Shown here in pieces: positions 44,154-56,160 of a stretch of DNA of 64,000 nucleotides. How positions within the stretch are numbered: the stretch's first letter is position 1; each line of letters starts with the position of its first letter. The DNA is from Ferranicluibacter quercicola (lineage in GTDB: Bacteria > Pseudomonadota > Alphaproteobacteria > Rhizobiales > Rhizobiaceae): positions 372,001 through 436,000 of the forward strand of contig NZ_JAJOZR010000001.1 in the NCBI RefSeq assembly GCF_021168455.1, given 5' to 3'. The notes under the pieces are model-generated. The model was not told where the DNA came from. It ran no database searches and saw nothing but the letters and a program-made list of their open reading frames with translations. Made by a program: the position numbers and the translations under genes.

Positions 44154-44954
44154 TCAGGCCTCTTGATAAAGACAAAGGAGGAAAGAGCGCACGAGCGCGC
44201 AAAGCGCTTCCGGCTGCTCGACGCAGGGGATATGTCCCGCATCGGCGATCATCTCGAACCGCGCCCCCGGGACGAGCGCCGCGGTGGAGCGCACAAGATC
44301 CGGCGGCGTGGAACCGTCGTGATCGCCGACGATGCAGAGCGTGGGCACCGCGATACGCGTGGCGGCAGCCGTGTAGTCCGCATCGCGGATCGCGGCGCAG
44401 GTGGCGACATATCCCGCGACCGGCTGCCGGACGAGCATCGTGCGATAGCCGGCATAGGCCGCGTTGTCGGAGCTTCGGAAGGCCGGCGTGAACCAGCGCT
44501 CCATGACGGCATCGAGGATACTCTCCATCCCGCCCTGCTCGACAGCGCGTATCCGTCCGTTCCACATCTCGGGCGTTCCGATCTTGTGGGCCGTCGCGCA
44601 GAGAGCGAGGGCCCGCACCAGGTCCGGCCGGCTCTGGTACAGCGCCTGCGCAACCAGCCCGCCGACCGACAGGCCGCAGATGACGGCATCTTCGACGCCG
44701 AGATGATCGAGGAGACCGGACAGGTCGGCGGCATGGTCCTCGATGCGCGCAGCCTTGCCGCCCAGCGCCGAGAGGCCGTGTCCGCGCATGTCGTAGAGAA
44801 GGATGGTCGCCGCCTCCTTCAGACGGTCGGCCACATCGTGCCAGATACGAAAATCGGTGCCGAGCGAATTGACGAAGACCAGCACGGGCTTTCTCGCCGG
44901 ATCGCCGATGATCGCGTGATGTAACGTGACGCCGTTGACGGATACAAATCGCAT
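44154..44954 (-). CDS. pcaD: 3-oxoadipate enol-lactone hydrolase
   Basis: The protein has 266 residues and an alpha/beta hydrolase fold. The nucleophile is in CGLSVGGLVAQAL, the Asp in IVGDHDGSTPP and the His in ADAGHIPCVEQPE. It opens the enol-lactone to beta-ketoadipate. I chose the ATG at 44954, five bases after GGGAGG; a GTG two codons earlier is also open. It is the first gene of pcaDCHGB and is divergent from pcaQ. Confidence 0.92.
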   Translation of the reverse strand: MRFVSVNGVTLHHAIIGDPARKPVLVFVNSLGTDFRIWHDVADRLKEAATILLYDMRGHGLSALGGKAARIEDHAADLSGLLDHLGVEDAVICGLSVGGLVAQALYQSRPDLVRALALCATAHKIGTPEMWNGRIRAVEQGGMESILDAVMERWFTPAFRSSDNAAYAGYRTMLVRQPVAGYVATCAAIRDADYTAAATRIAVPTLCIVGDHDGSTPPDLVRSTAALVPGARFEMIADAGHIPCVEQPEALCALVRSFLLCLYQEA

Positions 44955-45021
44955 GCGCACCTCCCGGGCGCAGAATGGCGCCTTGATCCGGTGCTGTAAA
45001 ATGATAATTCAGGTGATATCG

Positions 45022-45037
45022 ATAACCGGTGAGTTAT
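45022..45037. promoter_or_regulatory. PcaQ binding site
   Basis: ATAACC-GGTG-AGTTAT lies in the pcaD-pcaQ intergenic region. It fits the PcaQ motif described for Sinorhizobium (ATAACC-N4-GGTTAA) in the left half and in spacing. It is 6 bases before the pcaQ start and about 70 bases before pcaD, suitable for activation of pcaD and autorepression. Confidence 0.8.
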
Positions 45038-45043
45038 GTTTCC

Positions 45044-45982
45044 ATGCGTGAATCCGGCATCAAGGTCCGGCACCTGCAGATGTTCGTCGAGGTCGCCCGG
45101 CAGAAGAGCGTCGCGAAAGCGGCGGCCGGCCTGCACATCACCCAGCCGGCGGTGACGAAAACCATCCGCGAACTGGAGCAGATCCTCGGCGTCGCGGTCA
45201 TCGAACGCGAGGGGCGCGGCATCCGGATCACGCGGCAGGGCGAGGTGTTCCTGCGCCATGCCGGCGCGGCGTTGACGGCGCTGCGGCAAGGCATCGATTC
45301 GGTCTCGATCGAGCGCTCCGGCGAGGCGCCGACCCTCCGCATCGGGGCACTGCCCACCGTATCCACTCATATCATGCCGCGCGCGATGCAGCTCTTCATG
45401 GACGAGAAGACCTGGAGCCGCGTCAAGATCGTCACGGGCGAGAATGCCGTGCTCCTCGAGCAATTGCGCGTCGGCGATCTCGAACTGGTGATCGGACGCC
45501 TGGCGGCCGCGGACAAGATGACCGGCCTGACCTTCGAGCATCTCTATTCCGAGCAGGTCGTCTTCGCCGTCCGCGCCGGACATCCGCTGCTCGCAAGCAC
45601 GGGGTCCCCGCTTTCGCGTCTCAGCGACTACACGATCCTGATGCCGACGCGCACCGCGATCATCCGGCCCTTCGTGGACAATCTCCTGCTCGTCAACGGG
45701 GTGGGACACCTTCCCGACCAGATCGAAACGGTCTCGGATGCCTTCGGACGCGCCTTCGTCCAGATGAGCGATGCCGTCTGGATCATCTCCGAAGGAGTCG
45801 TCGCAGGCGATATCGAGAATGGCTCCCTTGCGAAACTGCCGATCGATACCCGGGAAACCCGCGGCCCCGTGGGTCTGACCATGCGCGCCGATACCATGGC
45901 GTCACTGCCCCTATCGATCCTCATGCAGACGATCCGGGAGGCCGCGTCCGAAGCGCACCAGCTCATGTCGGAACCGAGCTGA
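45044..45982 (+). CDS. pcaQ: LysR-family activator of the pca operon (PcaQ)
   Basis: The protein has 312 residues: LysR helix-turn-helix (VRHLQMFVEVARQKSVAKAA, then HITQPAVTKTIRELEQIL) and a substrate-binding domain. In Agrobacterium and Sinorhizobium PcaQ activates pcaDCHGB in response to 3-carboxymuconate and the lactone. I take the ATG at 45044 because the earlier in-frame GTG lies inside the operator. The divergent gene order is the canonical rhizobial one. Confidence 0.94.
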   Translation: MRESGIKVRHLQMFVEVARQKSVAKAAAGLHITQPAVTKTIRELEQILGVAVIEREGRGIRITRQGEVFLRHAGAALTALRQGIDSVSIERSGEAPTLRIGALPTVSTHIMPRAMQLFMDEKTWSRVKIVTGENAVLLEQLRVGDLELVIGRLAAADKMTGLTFEHLYSEQVVFAVRAGHPLLASTGSPLSRLSDYTILMPTRTAIIRPFVDNLLLVNGVGHLPDQIETVSDAFGRAFVQMSDAVWIISEGVVAGDIENGSLAKLPIDTRETRGPVGLTMRADTMASLPLSILMQTIREAASEAHQLMSEPS

Positions 45983-46013
45983 CGGCGTCACGACTGCGGC
46001 CTCCGGCGTTCGC

Positions 46014-47762
46014 CTATCGCATCGCCGCCCGCCGCGCGGGCGCTTCCGGGCGCTGGTGGGAGGACGAGAGACCCGTCGTCCGCGGTGCATCCTGACCCAG
46101 GTCGAAGTGCCGGATCAGATCGCGCAGCGTCGCGGTCTCCTGCGCGAGCGTAGCGCTGGCGGCATTGGTTTCCTCGACCATGGCCGCATTCTGCTGGGTC
46201 ACCTGGTCCATCTGGTTGACGGCGGCATTCACCTCGGACAACCCCGTCGCCTGTTCGCGCGCTGAACTGGTGATGGCTTCCATGTGCTCGTTGACGACGA
46301 CGATGTTGCTGCGGATCGTCTGCAGCGAGTCTCCCGTCTCGCTGACGAGCTTGACGCCGGTGCGGACCTCGTTCGAGGAGTTGCGGATCAGCTCCTTGAT
46401 TTCCTTGGCCGCCTGCGCGGACCGCTGGGCGAGTTCGCGCACCTCCTGGGCGACGACGGCAAACCCCTTGCCCGCCTCCCCCGCACGCGCCGCCTCGACC
46501 CCCGCATTGAGCGCCAGCAGGTTGGTCTGGAAGGCGATCTCATCAATGACGCCGATGATGTTGGAGATCTGGTTCGAGGACGCTTCAATGCGCGACATGG
46601 CCCCGACCGCATCGGCCACCACATTGCCCGAGCGCTCGGCATTCTGACTGGCCGTCGACGCCGACCGACGGGCCTCCTCCGCGCGCTTGGCGGCATTGGA
46701 GACGTTGACGGTGATCTGATCGAGTGCTGCGGCGGTCTCCTCGAGGGACGCGGCCTGCTGCTCCGTGCGCCGGGAGAGGTCCTCGGCGCTCTGGCTGATT
46801 TCGCGGGTCCCGGTATCGATCTGGGCAGTCGAGCGGGCAACGGCGCCGAGTGTGTTCCGCATCTGGCCGAGAGCGACGTTCATCGTGCTCCGGAGGCTCT
46901 CGAAATCAGGCGCGAACGGCTGATCGAGGCTGAACGAGAGGTCGCCATTCGCAAGCTTCGTCAGCGCATCGCCGATGGCGCTGACGGCTTCCACACGCTC
47001 GGTGACGTCCGTCGCGAACTTGACGACCTTGGTGACCTTGCCCTTGGCATCGAGGATCGGGTTGTAGGACGCGTTGATGAAGATCGCCTTGCCATTCTTG
47101 GCATATCGGGTGAACTCGGCAGCCTGCACCTCGCCGCGCCGCAGCGCGTCCCAGAACGCCTTGTACTCCGGCGACTGCGCGTAACCCGGCTCCACGAGGA
47201 TGCTGTGCGGACGCCCCTTGATCTCGTCCATGCTGTAATTGATGGCCTTCAGGAAGTTGGCATTCGCCGAAACGATCTCCCCCTGCGTCGTAAATTCGAT
47301 GACGCCCTGCGAGCGGCTGATGGCAACCATCTGCGCCTGATAGTCCAGATTCTGCAGCCGTTCCTTGGCATCGCTCCACTCGACGACGAAGCCGGTCGTC
47401 TTCGCACCCTTGGTCAGGGGCGTGACGATCAGATCGAATGCCCGATGGCCGATCCAGATCGTTGCCCGGTGCTGGGTCTTAAGCGCCGCGAGCATACTGC
47501 GCTGATGCGACGGGTTCTTATGAAAGATATCGATGTTGCTGCCGATCAGCTTGTCGAAGTCGAAGCGTGGCAGCTCCTTCTTCAGATCCGGTGCGGCCTC
47601 CTTCAGCAGATCCATCACCGCATTGTTCATGTAACGAATGTTGAGACCGACATCCGCGATCACGATGTTGGCGGTAATCGCCTTCATCGCCTCGCGCTGC
47701 ATGCCAGAAAGCTCGGATATCCCAAACACGTCGAAGTCCCCCGTCCGTCCGTTGTCGTGCAC
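46014..47762 (-). CDS. Soluble PAS-domain methyl-accepting chemotaxis protein
   Basis: The protein has 582 residues with two PAS domains (~25-130 and ~145-260), a short HAMP-like linker (LTKLANGDLSFSL) and a signalling domain with the tip EIAFQTNLLALNAGVEAARA GEAGKGFAVVA and EVRELAQRS. There are no membrane segments, so it is cytoplasmic, like McpY of Sinorhizobium. It lacks a C-terminal CheR-binding pentapeptide. The GTG at 47762 is the first codon; an ATG 20 codons later is an alternative. The ligand may be an intracellular metabolite or redox state. Confidence 0.9.
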   Translation of the reverse strand: MHDNGRTGDFDVFGISELSGMQREAMKAITANIVIADVGLNIRYMNNAVMDLLKEAAPDLKKELPRFDFDKLIGSNIDIFHKNPSHQRSMLAALKTQHRATIWIGHRAFDLIVTPLTKGAKTTGFVVEWSDAKERLQNLDYQAQMVAISRSQGVIEFTTQGEIVSANANFLKAINYSMDEIKGRPHSILVEPGYAQSPEYKAFWDALRRGEVQAAEFTRYAKNGKAIFINASYNPILDAKGKVTKVVKFATDVTERVEAVSAIGDALTKLANGDLSFSLDQPFAPDFESLRSTMNVALGQMRNTLGAVARSTAQIDTGTREISQSAEDLSRRTEQQAASLEETAAALDQITVNVSNAAKRAEEARRSASTASQNAERSGNVVADAVGAMSRIEASSNQISNIIGVIDEIAFQTNLLALNAGVEAARAGEAGKGFAVVAQEVRELAQRSAQAAKEIKELIRNSSNEVRTGVKLVSETGDSLQTIRSNIVVVNEHMEAITSSAREQATGLSEVNAAVNQMDQVTQQNAAMVEETNAASATLAQETATLRDLIRHFDLGQDAPRTTGLSSSHQRPEAPARRAAMR

Positions 47763-47971
47763 CGGAAAGCAAGTGCGACCCGGATGAAGGGTGACGTTAA
47801 CTAAATATGCTTAAAAATTCGTTTTAATTCGAACATGCGAAACAACGATCCAGTGCGTTTTCCAACAGCCGGCAGCTCTGCCGCACGAACATCTTTAGCA
47901 ATGCCTGTTACTCGACCCTATTTTTAGGATAGAACTTCTCTGATCGATCGATCGGCGTGACACAAAGCGGT

Positions 47972-48970
47972 TCACACCTGTTCCGCAGACCCCAAACCCG
48001 GCTGCGACACCATCTCACCTTCGCCGCCGGTGCCGGTTCTCTCCGCGGCGAATGGCGCCAGCGGCAGCGACAGGAGCACGGCCGGGATGGCCGGATCGTC
48101 GGCATCCGTCACCAGCAGGAGATGGGGCCGTCCGCCCGGGTTTCCGAGGCTGATGCCCTCGACCTTGTCGGGCCGCTCCAGTCGCTCAAGAGAGACAAGA
48201 GCCCCATCCGCATCGACGATGCCGAGGGCCGCGCCGACGCAAGCGCCGTCCCGGTAGGCATCGTCGGTATCTTCGGCAACGGCGCTGACGACCATCCGGC
48301 CATCCGGCAGCATCGTCGCGTCCGTCAGACCGAGCGCCACGCCGTCGATCTCGCCGAGATCGAGCCGATGGATCGATTCGGGCGGCAGGGTCTCCTGCCC
48401 GCCGCCGAGCAGGAGCGGGAGGACTTTCGCCAGCGGATAGGACAGAACCGCATTGTCGCGCCGGCCTCGGTTGCCGCGCTGGATCAGCCGCAGCCTATCG
48501 CCCGCGACCACCGCCCCCTCGATATTGAGGTCGGGGAACAGGCCCGACATCGGCCCGAAAAGGCCTGCAAGGTCGATGACGCGCGGCGCGCCGGCGATGC
48601 TGCCGGCCGTATCGAGGCCCAGAAGAGCGCCGCGTTGCCGGTTCGCCCGGGAGCCGGAGCCGAGTGCCAGCAGGGCACCATCCGGAAAGGCATCGAACGG
48701 CGGGATATGGACGAGCGCTTCGAGGTCCGGCTTCCGGCGTTTCCGCTTGGCTTTCTCGTCCGCCAATGCGCCATCGAACAGCCGAAACAGCCGGCCGGGC
48801 GCCGGCGAATCGAGGGAAAAGATGCCGAGATGCAACGCATCGTCCACGACGACGTAAAGCGTTGTCCCCAAGCAGACGAGCCCGCTGGCGGCGCTCACAT
48901 GCGCTCTCAACGCCCCTCCATCGTCTGTCGCGACGATCGCCAGAGTGCGCCTTTCGGTCAGGACGATCAT
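47972..48970 (-). CDS. Conserved protein, DUF6929-like
   Basis: The protein has 332 residues, no signal peptide and no membrane segment. Repeated strands such as GLVCLGTTLYVVVDDALHLGIF, ALVHIPPFDAFPDGALLALGSG and DKVEGISLGNPGGRPHLLLVTD suggest a beta-propeller, as in DUF6929/SdiA-regulated-like proteins. The ATG at 48970 starts at MIVLTERRTLAIV. It follows the dienelactone-hydrolase gene by 22 bases and is probably co-transcribed. Function is unknown. Confidence 0.6.
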   Translation of the reverse strand: MIVLTERRTLAIVATDDGGALRAHVSAASGLVCLGTTLYVVVDDALHLGIFSLDSPAPGRLFRLFDGALADEKAKRKRRKPDLEALVHIPPFDAFPDGALLALGSGSRANRQRGALLGLDTAGSIAGAPRVIDLAGLFGPMSGLFPDLNIEGAVVAGDRLRLIQRGNRGRRDNAVLSYPLAKVLPLLLGGGQETLPPESIHRLDLGEIDGVALGLTDATMLPDGRMVVSAVAEDTDDAYRDGACVGAALGIVDADGALVSLERLERPDKVEGISLGNPGGRPHLLLVTDADDPAIPAVLLSLPLAPFAAERTGTGGEGEMVSQPGLGSAEQV

Positions 48971-48992
48971 CGCAGCATCCGAGGGGTGAGGG

Positions 48993-49694
48993 TCAGGCGC
49001 CGGAGGGTGAAGACGTAGGCCTTTCAGAGCCGACCGTCTCGGACAGGAAGGCCAGTGTGCGCTCCAGGGCCTTGGCAGCGCTCGGCTCGTCGAACGAAGC
49101 TCTCGCGTCGCAATTGAAGCCGTGGCCGGCGTCATAGGTGAAGATCGGGACATCCGGCAGGGCCGCCTTGATCGCCGCGACATCGCTCATGGGGATATGG
49201 TCGTCGCGTTCGCCGAGATGCAGCATCACCGGGACTGTCGGCCTCCGATCGAGCGATTTTGCGATGTTGCCGCCATAATAGCCGACGGCCGCGGCAACGC
49301 CGTCGGTGGAGCATGCCGCCTGATAGGCAAGCGAACCGCCCCAGCAATAGCCGACCACAGCAACCTTTCCGCCTTCGGAGGCGGCCGTCACGGCGGCGGC
49401 GACGTCGAGCGGGGTCTTGGCGTGATCGACCCGCTGGACGAGACCGACGGCGGCGGGGAATTCTTCGGCGGCGTAACCGAGTTCGACGCCGTGCTCGACG
49501 CGATCGAACAAGGCGGGTGCGATCACAAGATAACCTTCGCGCGCAAACCGATCCGCAACCCGCTTGATATGGGCATTGACCCCGAAGATCTCCTGCAGGA
49601 CGACCACCCCGCCCCGTGGCGGCCCCTCGGGCTCGGCCTTGTAGGCATCGATCGTCACGCCATCGCCGGCGGTCAGCTGGATCATCGTCCCCAT
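48993..49694 (-). CDS. Dienelactone hydrolase family protein
   Basis: The protein has 233 residues. The Cys-Asp-His triad of this family is visible: C in VVGYCWGGSLAYQ, D in HLGERDDHIP and H in YDAGHGFNC. The AGGAGG site before the ATG at 49694 decides the start. Members hydrolyse dienelactone in chlorocatechol degradation or other lactones and esters; no chlorocatechol genes are in the window, so its substrate is open. It is 220 bases from mce and may have its own promoter. Confidence 0.88.
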   Translation of the reverse strand: MGTMIQLTAGDGVTIDAYKAEPEGPPRGGVVVLQEIFGVNAHIKRVADRFAREGYLVIAPALFDRVEHGVELGYAAEEFPAAVGLVQRVDHAKTPLDVAAAVTAASEGGKVAVVGYCWGGSLAYQAACSTDGVAAAVGYYGGNIAKSLDRRPTVPVMLHLGERDDHIPMSDVAAIKAALPDVPIFTYDAGHGFNCDARASFDEPSAAKALERTLAFLSETVGSERPTSSPSGA

Positions 49695-49914
49695 GCGGGC
49701 ATCCTCCTGTCGTTGCAGAAAGCGCTCGGCGAGACGCCGGCACTTGGGGAGGCATGTGGGGCATGCGGTCAGAAGCGCAAGAGCAGCACGACGCATCTTC
49801 GGTCGACCGGCCGGACGGAGACCTGCATTCCGCCGTTCAGAACGATCCTTTCAACGCCGATGCGCGCCGCGACAGATCCGTTGAGCCCGTCCCCAGACGA
49901 ATGGTTCTCTTCGT

Positions 49915-50316
49915 CTATGCCTGTTCGAATTCCATGAGCACGCCATGAAAATCTTTCGGATGCGCAAAGATAACCGGCTTGCCGTGTGCGCCGATCTTCG
50001 GCTGCCCGTTGCCGAGCACGCGGGCCCCGACATCCGACAGCGTGTCGATGGCCGCGCCGAGATCCTCGACCTCGAAGCAGAGGTGATGGAGACCGCCCGT
50101 CGGGTTCTTTTCGAGGAAGCCGGCGATCGGCGAATTCTCGCCCAGAGGATGCAGCAGCTCGATCTTCGTGTTCTGCAGCTGGATGAAAACCACAGTCACG
50201 CCGTGATCCGGCAGATCCTGCGGCTGCGAAACCTCGGCGCCGAGCGCCCGGTAATGCGCGATCGCCGTGGACATATCCGGTACGGCGATCGCGATATGGT
50301 TCAGCACATTCATCAT
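49915..50316 (-). CDS. mce: Methylmalonyl-CoA epimerase
   Basis: The protein has 133 residues and is a two-module vicinal-oxygen-chelate fold: NVLNHIAIAVPDMSTAIAHY, LPDHGVTVVFIQLQNTKIELL and GGLHHLCFEVEDLGAAID, with metal ligands expected in H (NHIA), Q/H and E (MEFEQ). It interconverts (S)- and (R)-methylmalonyl-CoA. It begins 4 bases after the mutase stop and completes the propionyl-CoA route. Confidence 0.93.
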   Translation of the reverse strand: MMNVLNHIAIAVPDMSTAIAHYRALGAEVSQPQDLPDHGVTVVFIQLQNTKIELLHPLGENSPIAGFLEKNPTGGLHHLCFEVEDLGAAIDTLSDVGARVLGNGQPKIGAHGKPVIFAHPKDFHGVLMEFEQA

Positions 50317-50320
50317 GACG

Positions 50321-52462
50321 TTAACCCCTGTTGTGCCGCTTGCCTTCGAGAAGGTCGAGGACGGCGCGCGCGGCGTCGAGAACATTGGTGCCCGGACCGA
50401 AGACGGCGGAGACACCGTTCTCCAGCAGGAAGTCGTAATCCTGGCGGGGGATGACTCCGCCGACGACGACGATGACATCCTTGCCGCCCTTCGCCTTCAG
50501 CGCCGTGACCAGCTGCGGTGCCAGCGTCCTGTGACCGGCGGCCAGAGACGACATGCCGACCACCTGCACCTTCTGTGCGATTGCCAGATCGGCCGCCTCC
50601 TCCGGCGTCTGGAACAGCGGCCCCGCCAGCACCTGAAAGCCGATATCGCCGAACCCGGACGCCACCACTTTGGCGCCGCGGTCGTGGCCGTCCTGGCCGA
50701 GTTTGGCGACCAGAATTTTCGGTTTGCCGCCGGTACCGGCGGAAAAGGCCGACAGCCGCTCCACCAGCATGTCGTATTCCGGATCGCCGTCATAGGCCGG
50801 GCCGTAGATGTTGCCCACGACCACCGGCACGGCCGAATGATCGCCGAAGACCACGCGCATGGCGTCGGAGATCTCGCCCACCGTGGCGCGGGCGCGTGCG
50901 GCCTCCACGGCGGCCGCGAGCAGATTGCCCGTGCCGGACTGCGCCGTTCTGGTCAGAGCGTCGAGCGTTTCGGCCACACGGGACGGATCGCGCCGGCGGC
51001 GCACCGCGTCCAGCCGCTTGATCTGGCTTGCGCGCACGGCGCTGTTGTCGATCGAGAGGATGTCGATCGGCTCCTCGTTTTCCAGCCGGTACTTGTTGAC
51101 GCCGACGATGATCTCCTCGGCGCGGTCGACCGCGGCCTGCCGTCGGGTCGCGGCCTCCTCGATCATCCGCTTCGGCAGGCCGTCGGCCACGGCCCTGGTC
51201 ATGCCGCCCAGCGTCTCGATCTCCTCGATCAGCGCCCAGGCCTTGGTGGCGAGTTCGTCGGTCAGGCTTTCGACATAATAGGAGCCGGCCAGCGGATCGA
51301 CGACGCGGGTGACACCGGTCTCGTGCTGCAGGATCAGCTGGGTGTTGCGGGCGATGCGGGCCGAGAATTCGGTCGGCAGGGCGATCGCCTCGTCGAGCGC
51401 GTTGGTGTGCAGCGACTGGGTACCGCCGAGTGCCGCCGACATCGCCTCGTAGGCCGTTCGGATGATGTTGTTGTAGGGGTCCTGCTCCTGCAGCGACACG
51501 CCGGAGGTCTGGCAATGGGTGCGCAGCATCAGCGACGACGGCAGTCCGGGCTCGAACTCCGCCATGATGCGCGACCAGAGAAGGCGCGCCGCGCGCAGCT
51601 TGGCCGCCTCCATGAAGAAGTTCATGCCGATGGCGAAGAAGAACGACAGCCGGCCGGCGAAGTCGTCGACGTTGAGCCCCTTGGCCAGTGCGGCGCGCAC
51701 ATATTCGCGGCCGTCGGCCAGCGTGAAGGCCAGCTCCTGCACCAGCGTCGATCCGGCCTCCTGCATATGGTAGCCGGAGATCGAGATGGAGTTGAACCTG
51801 GGCATCTCGCGCGCCGTATAGTCGATGATATCGGCGATGATCCGCATCGAGGGTTCGGGCGGGTAGATATAGGTGTTGCGGACCATGAACTCCTTGAGGA
51901 TATCGTTCTGGATGGTGCCCGACAGCTTTTCGCGCGAGACCCCCTGCTCTTCGCCGGCGACGATGAAGTTGGCCAGAATCGGGATCACGGCGCCGTTCAT
52001 GGTCATGGACACCGACATCTCGTCGAGCGGGATCCTGTCGAACAGGATCTTCATGTCCTCGACGCTGTCGATCGCCACGCCGGCCTTGCCGACATCGCCC
52101 TCGACGCGCGGATGATCGCTGTCATAGCCGCGATGGGTGGCGAGATCGAAGGCGACGGAGAGACCCTTCTGACCGGCCGCGAGGTTGCGCCGGTAGAAGG
52201 CGTTGCTTTCCTCCGCCGTCGAGAAGCCGGCATATTGGCGGATGGTCCAGGGCCGTCCGGCATACATGGTGGCGCGCGGTCCGCGCACGAAGGGCGCAAA
52301 GCCCGGCAGGCTGTCGAGATGGTCGATGCCCTCGATGTCTTCGGCCGTGTAAAGCGGCTTGACGTCGATGCCCTCGGGCGTGTGCCAGACGAGCGCTTCG
52401 GGCGACGCCTTCAGCTCCTTTTCCGCAAGCCTCCGCCAGTCTGGAAGTGTTTTCTCGGGCAT
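50321..52462 (-). CDS. Methylmalonyl-CoA mutase
   Basis: The protein has 713 residues and is the large single-chain mutase (ScpA/BhbA type): an N-terminal barrel with RPWTIRQYAGFSTAEESNAF and GLSVAFDLATHRGYDSD, HTNALDEAIALP, and a C-terminal cobalamin domain with the base-off motif DGHDRGAK, H593 being the cobalt ligand. It converts (R)-methylmalonyl-CoA to succinyl-CoA with adenosylcobalamin. No MeaB/ArgK chaperone gene is adjacent. The start at MPEKTLPDW has homology from its first residues. Confidence 0.95.
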   Translation of the reverse strand: MPEKTLPDWRRLAEKELKASPEALVWHTPEGIDVKPLYTAEDIEGIDHLDSLPGFAPFVRGPRATMYAGRPWTIRQYAGFSTAEESNAFYRRNLAAGQKGLSVAFDLATHRGYDSDHPRVEGDVGKAGVAIDSVEDMKILFDRIPLDEMSVSMTMNGAVIPILANFIVAGEEQGVSREKLSGTIQNDILKEFMVRNTYIYPPEPSMRIIADIIDYTAREMPRFNSISISGYHMQEAGSTLVQELAFTLADGREYVRAALAKGLNVDDFAGRLSFFFAIGMNFFMEAAKLRAARLLWSRIMAEFEPGLPSSLMLRTHCQTSGVSLQEQDPYNNIIRTAYEAMSAALGGTQSLHTNALDEAIALPTEFSARIARNTQLILQHETGVTRVVDPLAGSYYVESLTDELATKAWALIEEIETLGGMTRAVADGLPKRMIEEAATRRQAAVDRAEEIIVGVNKYRLENEEPIDILSIDNSAVRASQIKRLDAVRRRRDPSRVAETLDALTRTAQSGTGNLLAAAVEAARARATVGEISDAMRVVFGDHSAVPVVVGNIYGPAYDGDPEYDMLVERLSAFSAGTGGKPKILVAKLGQDGHDRGAKVVASGFGDIGFQVLAGPLFQTPEEAADLAIAQKVQVVGMSSLAAGHRTLAPQLVTALKAKGGKDVIVVVGGVIPRQDYDFLLENGVSAVFGPGTNVLDAARAVLDLLEGKRHNRG

Positions 52463-52533
52463 CGCTTCAACTCCGTTTTCGTCCGTCCATGCCCGTGGGA
52501 CGTCTGTCCCGCAGGTGCTGGCTGCCGGCAGGT

Positions 52534-54552
<2,019 letters not shown>

Positions 54553-54563
54553 GGGGGGCATCC

Positions 54564-56096
54564 TCACAGGGGAATCGTATCGTGTTTCTTCCAATGCGTC
54601 GCCGCCTGCTTGTTGCGGAGCGATGCAAAGGCGCGGGCGATGCGGCGGCGGGAGGAATGCGGCATGATCACCTCGTCGATGAAGCCGCGCTCGGCGGCGA
54701 CGAACGGATTGGCGAAACGCTCCTCATATTCCCGGGTGCGGGCGGCGATCTTGTCGGGGTCGGACAGTTCGGAACGGTACAGGATCTCCGCCGCGCCCTT
54801 GGCTCCCATCACGGCGATCTCCGCCGTCGGCCAGGCATAGTTGACATCGGCGCCGATATGCTTGGAGGCCATCACGTCATAGGCGCCGCCATACGCCTTG
54901 CGCGTGATCAGCGTCACCATCGGCACCGTTGCCTGCGAATAGGCAAACAGCAGTTTCGCGCCGTGCTTGATCACGCCGCCATATTCCTGCGCGACGCCCG
55001 GCAGAAAGCCCGGCACATCGACCAGAGTGAGAAGGGGAATGTTGAAGGCATCGCAGAAGCGCACGAAACGGGCGGCCTTGCGCGAGCTGTCGATATCGAG
55101 GCACCCGGCCAGCACCATCGGCTGGTTGGCGACCACCCCGACCGTCTGGCCCTCGAGGCGTACAAAGCCGGTGAGGATGTTTCTGGCAAAGGCCTCCTGA
55201 AGCTCGAAGAAATCGCCCTCGTCGGCCAACGCATGAATGAGTTCTTTCATGTCGTAGGGCTTGTTGGAACTGTCGGGGATCAGCGTGTCGAGACGCATTT
55301 CCAGCCTTGCCGGGTCGTCGTGGAAAGGACGCGTCGGAGCCTTTTCGCGGTTGTTGAGCGGCAGGAAATCGAACAGGGTCCGCACGGCCTCCAGCGCGTC
55401 GATATCGTTTTCATAGGCGCCATCGGCCACAGAGGATTTCCGGGTGTGGGTCGAGGCGCCGCCAAGCTCCTCTGCCGTCACGATCTCGTTGGTGACGGTT
55501 TTCACCACATCCGGGCCGGTCACGAACATGTAGGAGGTGTCGCGCACCATGAAGATGAAGTCCGTCATGGCCGGAGAGTAGACCGCCCCGCCCGCGCAGG
55601 GCCCCATGATGACGGAAATCTGGGGGATGACGCCGGAGACTTCGGCGTTGCGACGGAAGACTTCGGCATATCCCGCCAGGGACGCCACGCCTTCCTGGAT
55701 GCGCGCGCCGCCGCTGTCGTTCAGCCCGATCACCGGCGCGCCGACGCGTGCCGCCATATCCATGATCTTGCAGATTTTTTGCGCATGCGTTTCCGACAAC
55801 GAACCGCCGAGAACGGTGAAATCCTGGCTGAAGGCGTAGACCTGCCGGCCGTTGATCGTGCCCCAGCCCGTCACGACCCCGTCGCCGGCGACGATCTGCT
55901 CCGCCATGCCGAAGTCCACCGCGCGGTGGGTGACGTACATATCGTATTCCTCGAACGAGCCTTCATCGAAAAGAACCTCGATGCGTTCGCGCGCGGTCAG
56001 CTTGCCCTTGGCGTGCTGGGCATCGATCCGGCGCGTTCCGCCACCGAGGCGGGCGGAGTCCTTTTTCCGTTGCAGCTTTTCAATGGTATTCCTCAT
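54564..56096 (-). CDS. pccB: Propionyl-CoA carboxylase beta subunit
   Basis: The protein has 510 residues and is a carboxyltransferase with two crotonase-like halves: LNDSGGARIQEGVASLAGYAE, MGPCAGGAVYSPAMTDF, and PLLTLVDVPGFLPGVAQEYGG with ITRKAYGGAYDVMASKHIGAD. These segments are of the PccB rather than MccB type. The gene lies 11 bases before pccA in transcription order and 64 bases after mmsB. Confidence 0.94.
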   Translation of the reverse strand: MRNTIEKLQRKKDSARLGGGTRRIDAQHAKGKLTARERIEVLFDEGSFEEYDMYVTHRAVDFGMAEQIVAGDGVVTGWGTINGRQVYAFSQDFTVLGGSLSETHAQKICKIMDMAARVGAPVIGLNDSGGARIQEGVASLAGYAEVFRRNAEVSGVIPQISVIMGPCAGGAVYSPAMTDFIFMVRDTSYMFVTGPDVVKTVTNEIVTAEELGGASTHTRKSSVADGAYENDIDALEAVRTLFDFLPLNNREKAPTRPFHDDPARLEMRLDTLIPDSSNKPYDMKELIHALADEGDFFELQEAFARNILTGFVRLEGQTVGVVANQPMVLAGCLDIDSSRKAARFVRFCDAFNIPLLTLVDVPGFLPGVAQEYGGVIKHGAKLLFAYSQATVPMVTLITRKAYGGAYDVMASKHIGADVNYAWPTAEIAVMGAKGAAEILYRSELSDPDKIAARTREYEERFANPFVAAERGFIDEVIMPHSSRRRIARAFASLRNKQAATHWKKHDTIPL

Positions 56097-56160
56097 CGGA
56101 GGATTTTCTTTCTCTGGTTTCAGAAACGACGTGTTCGCGTTGGCACCTTACTGCGGAGTC

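Noticed and set aside
44154..44924. Plus-strand frame of 253 codons opposite pcaD
   Set aside because: PcaD has a complete catalytic triad and operon context; the opposite frame has no supported features.
52463..52533. Possible cobalamin riboswitch before the B12-dependent mutase
   Set aside because: The gap is only 71 bases and has no B12-box or matching stem structure.
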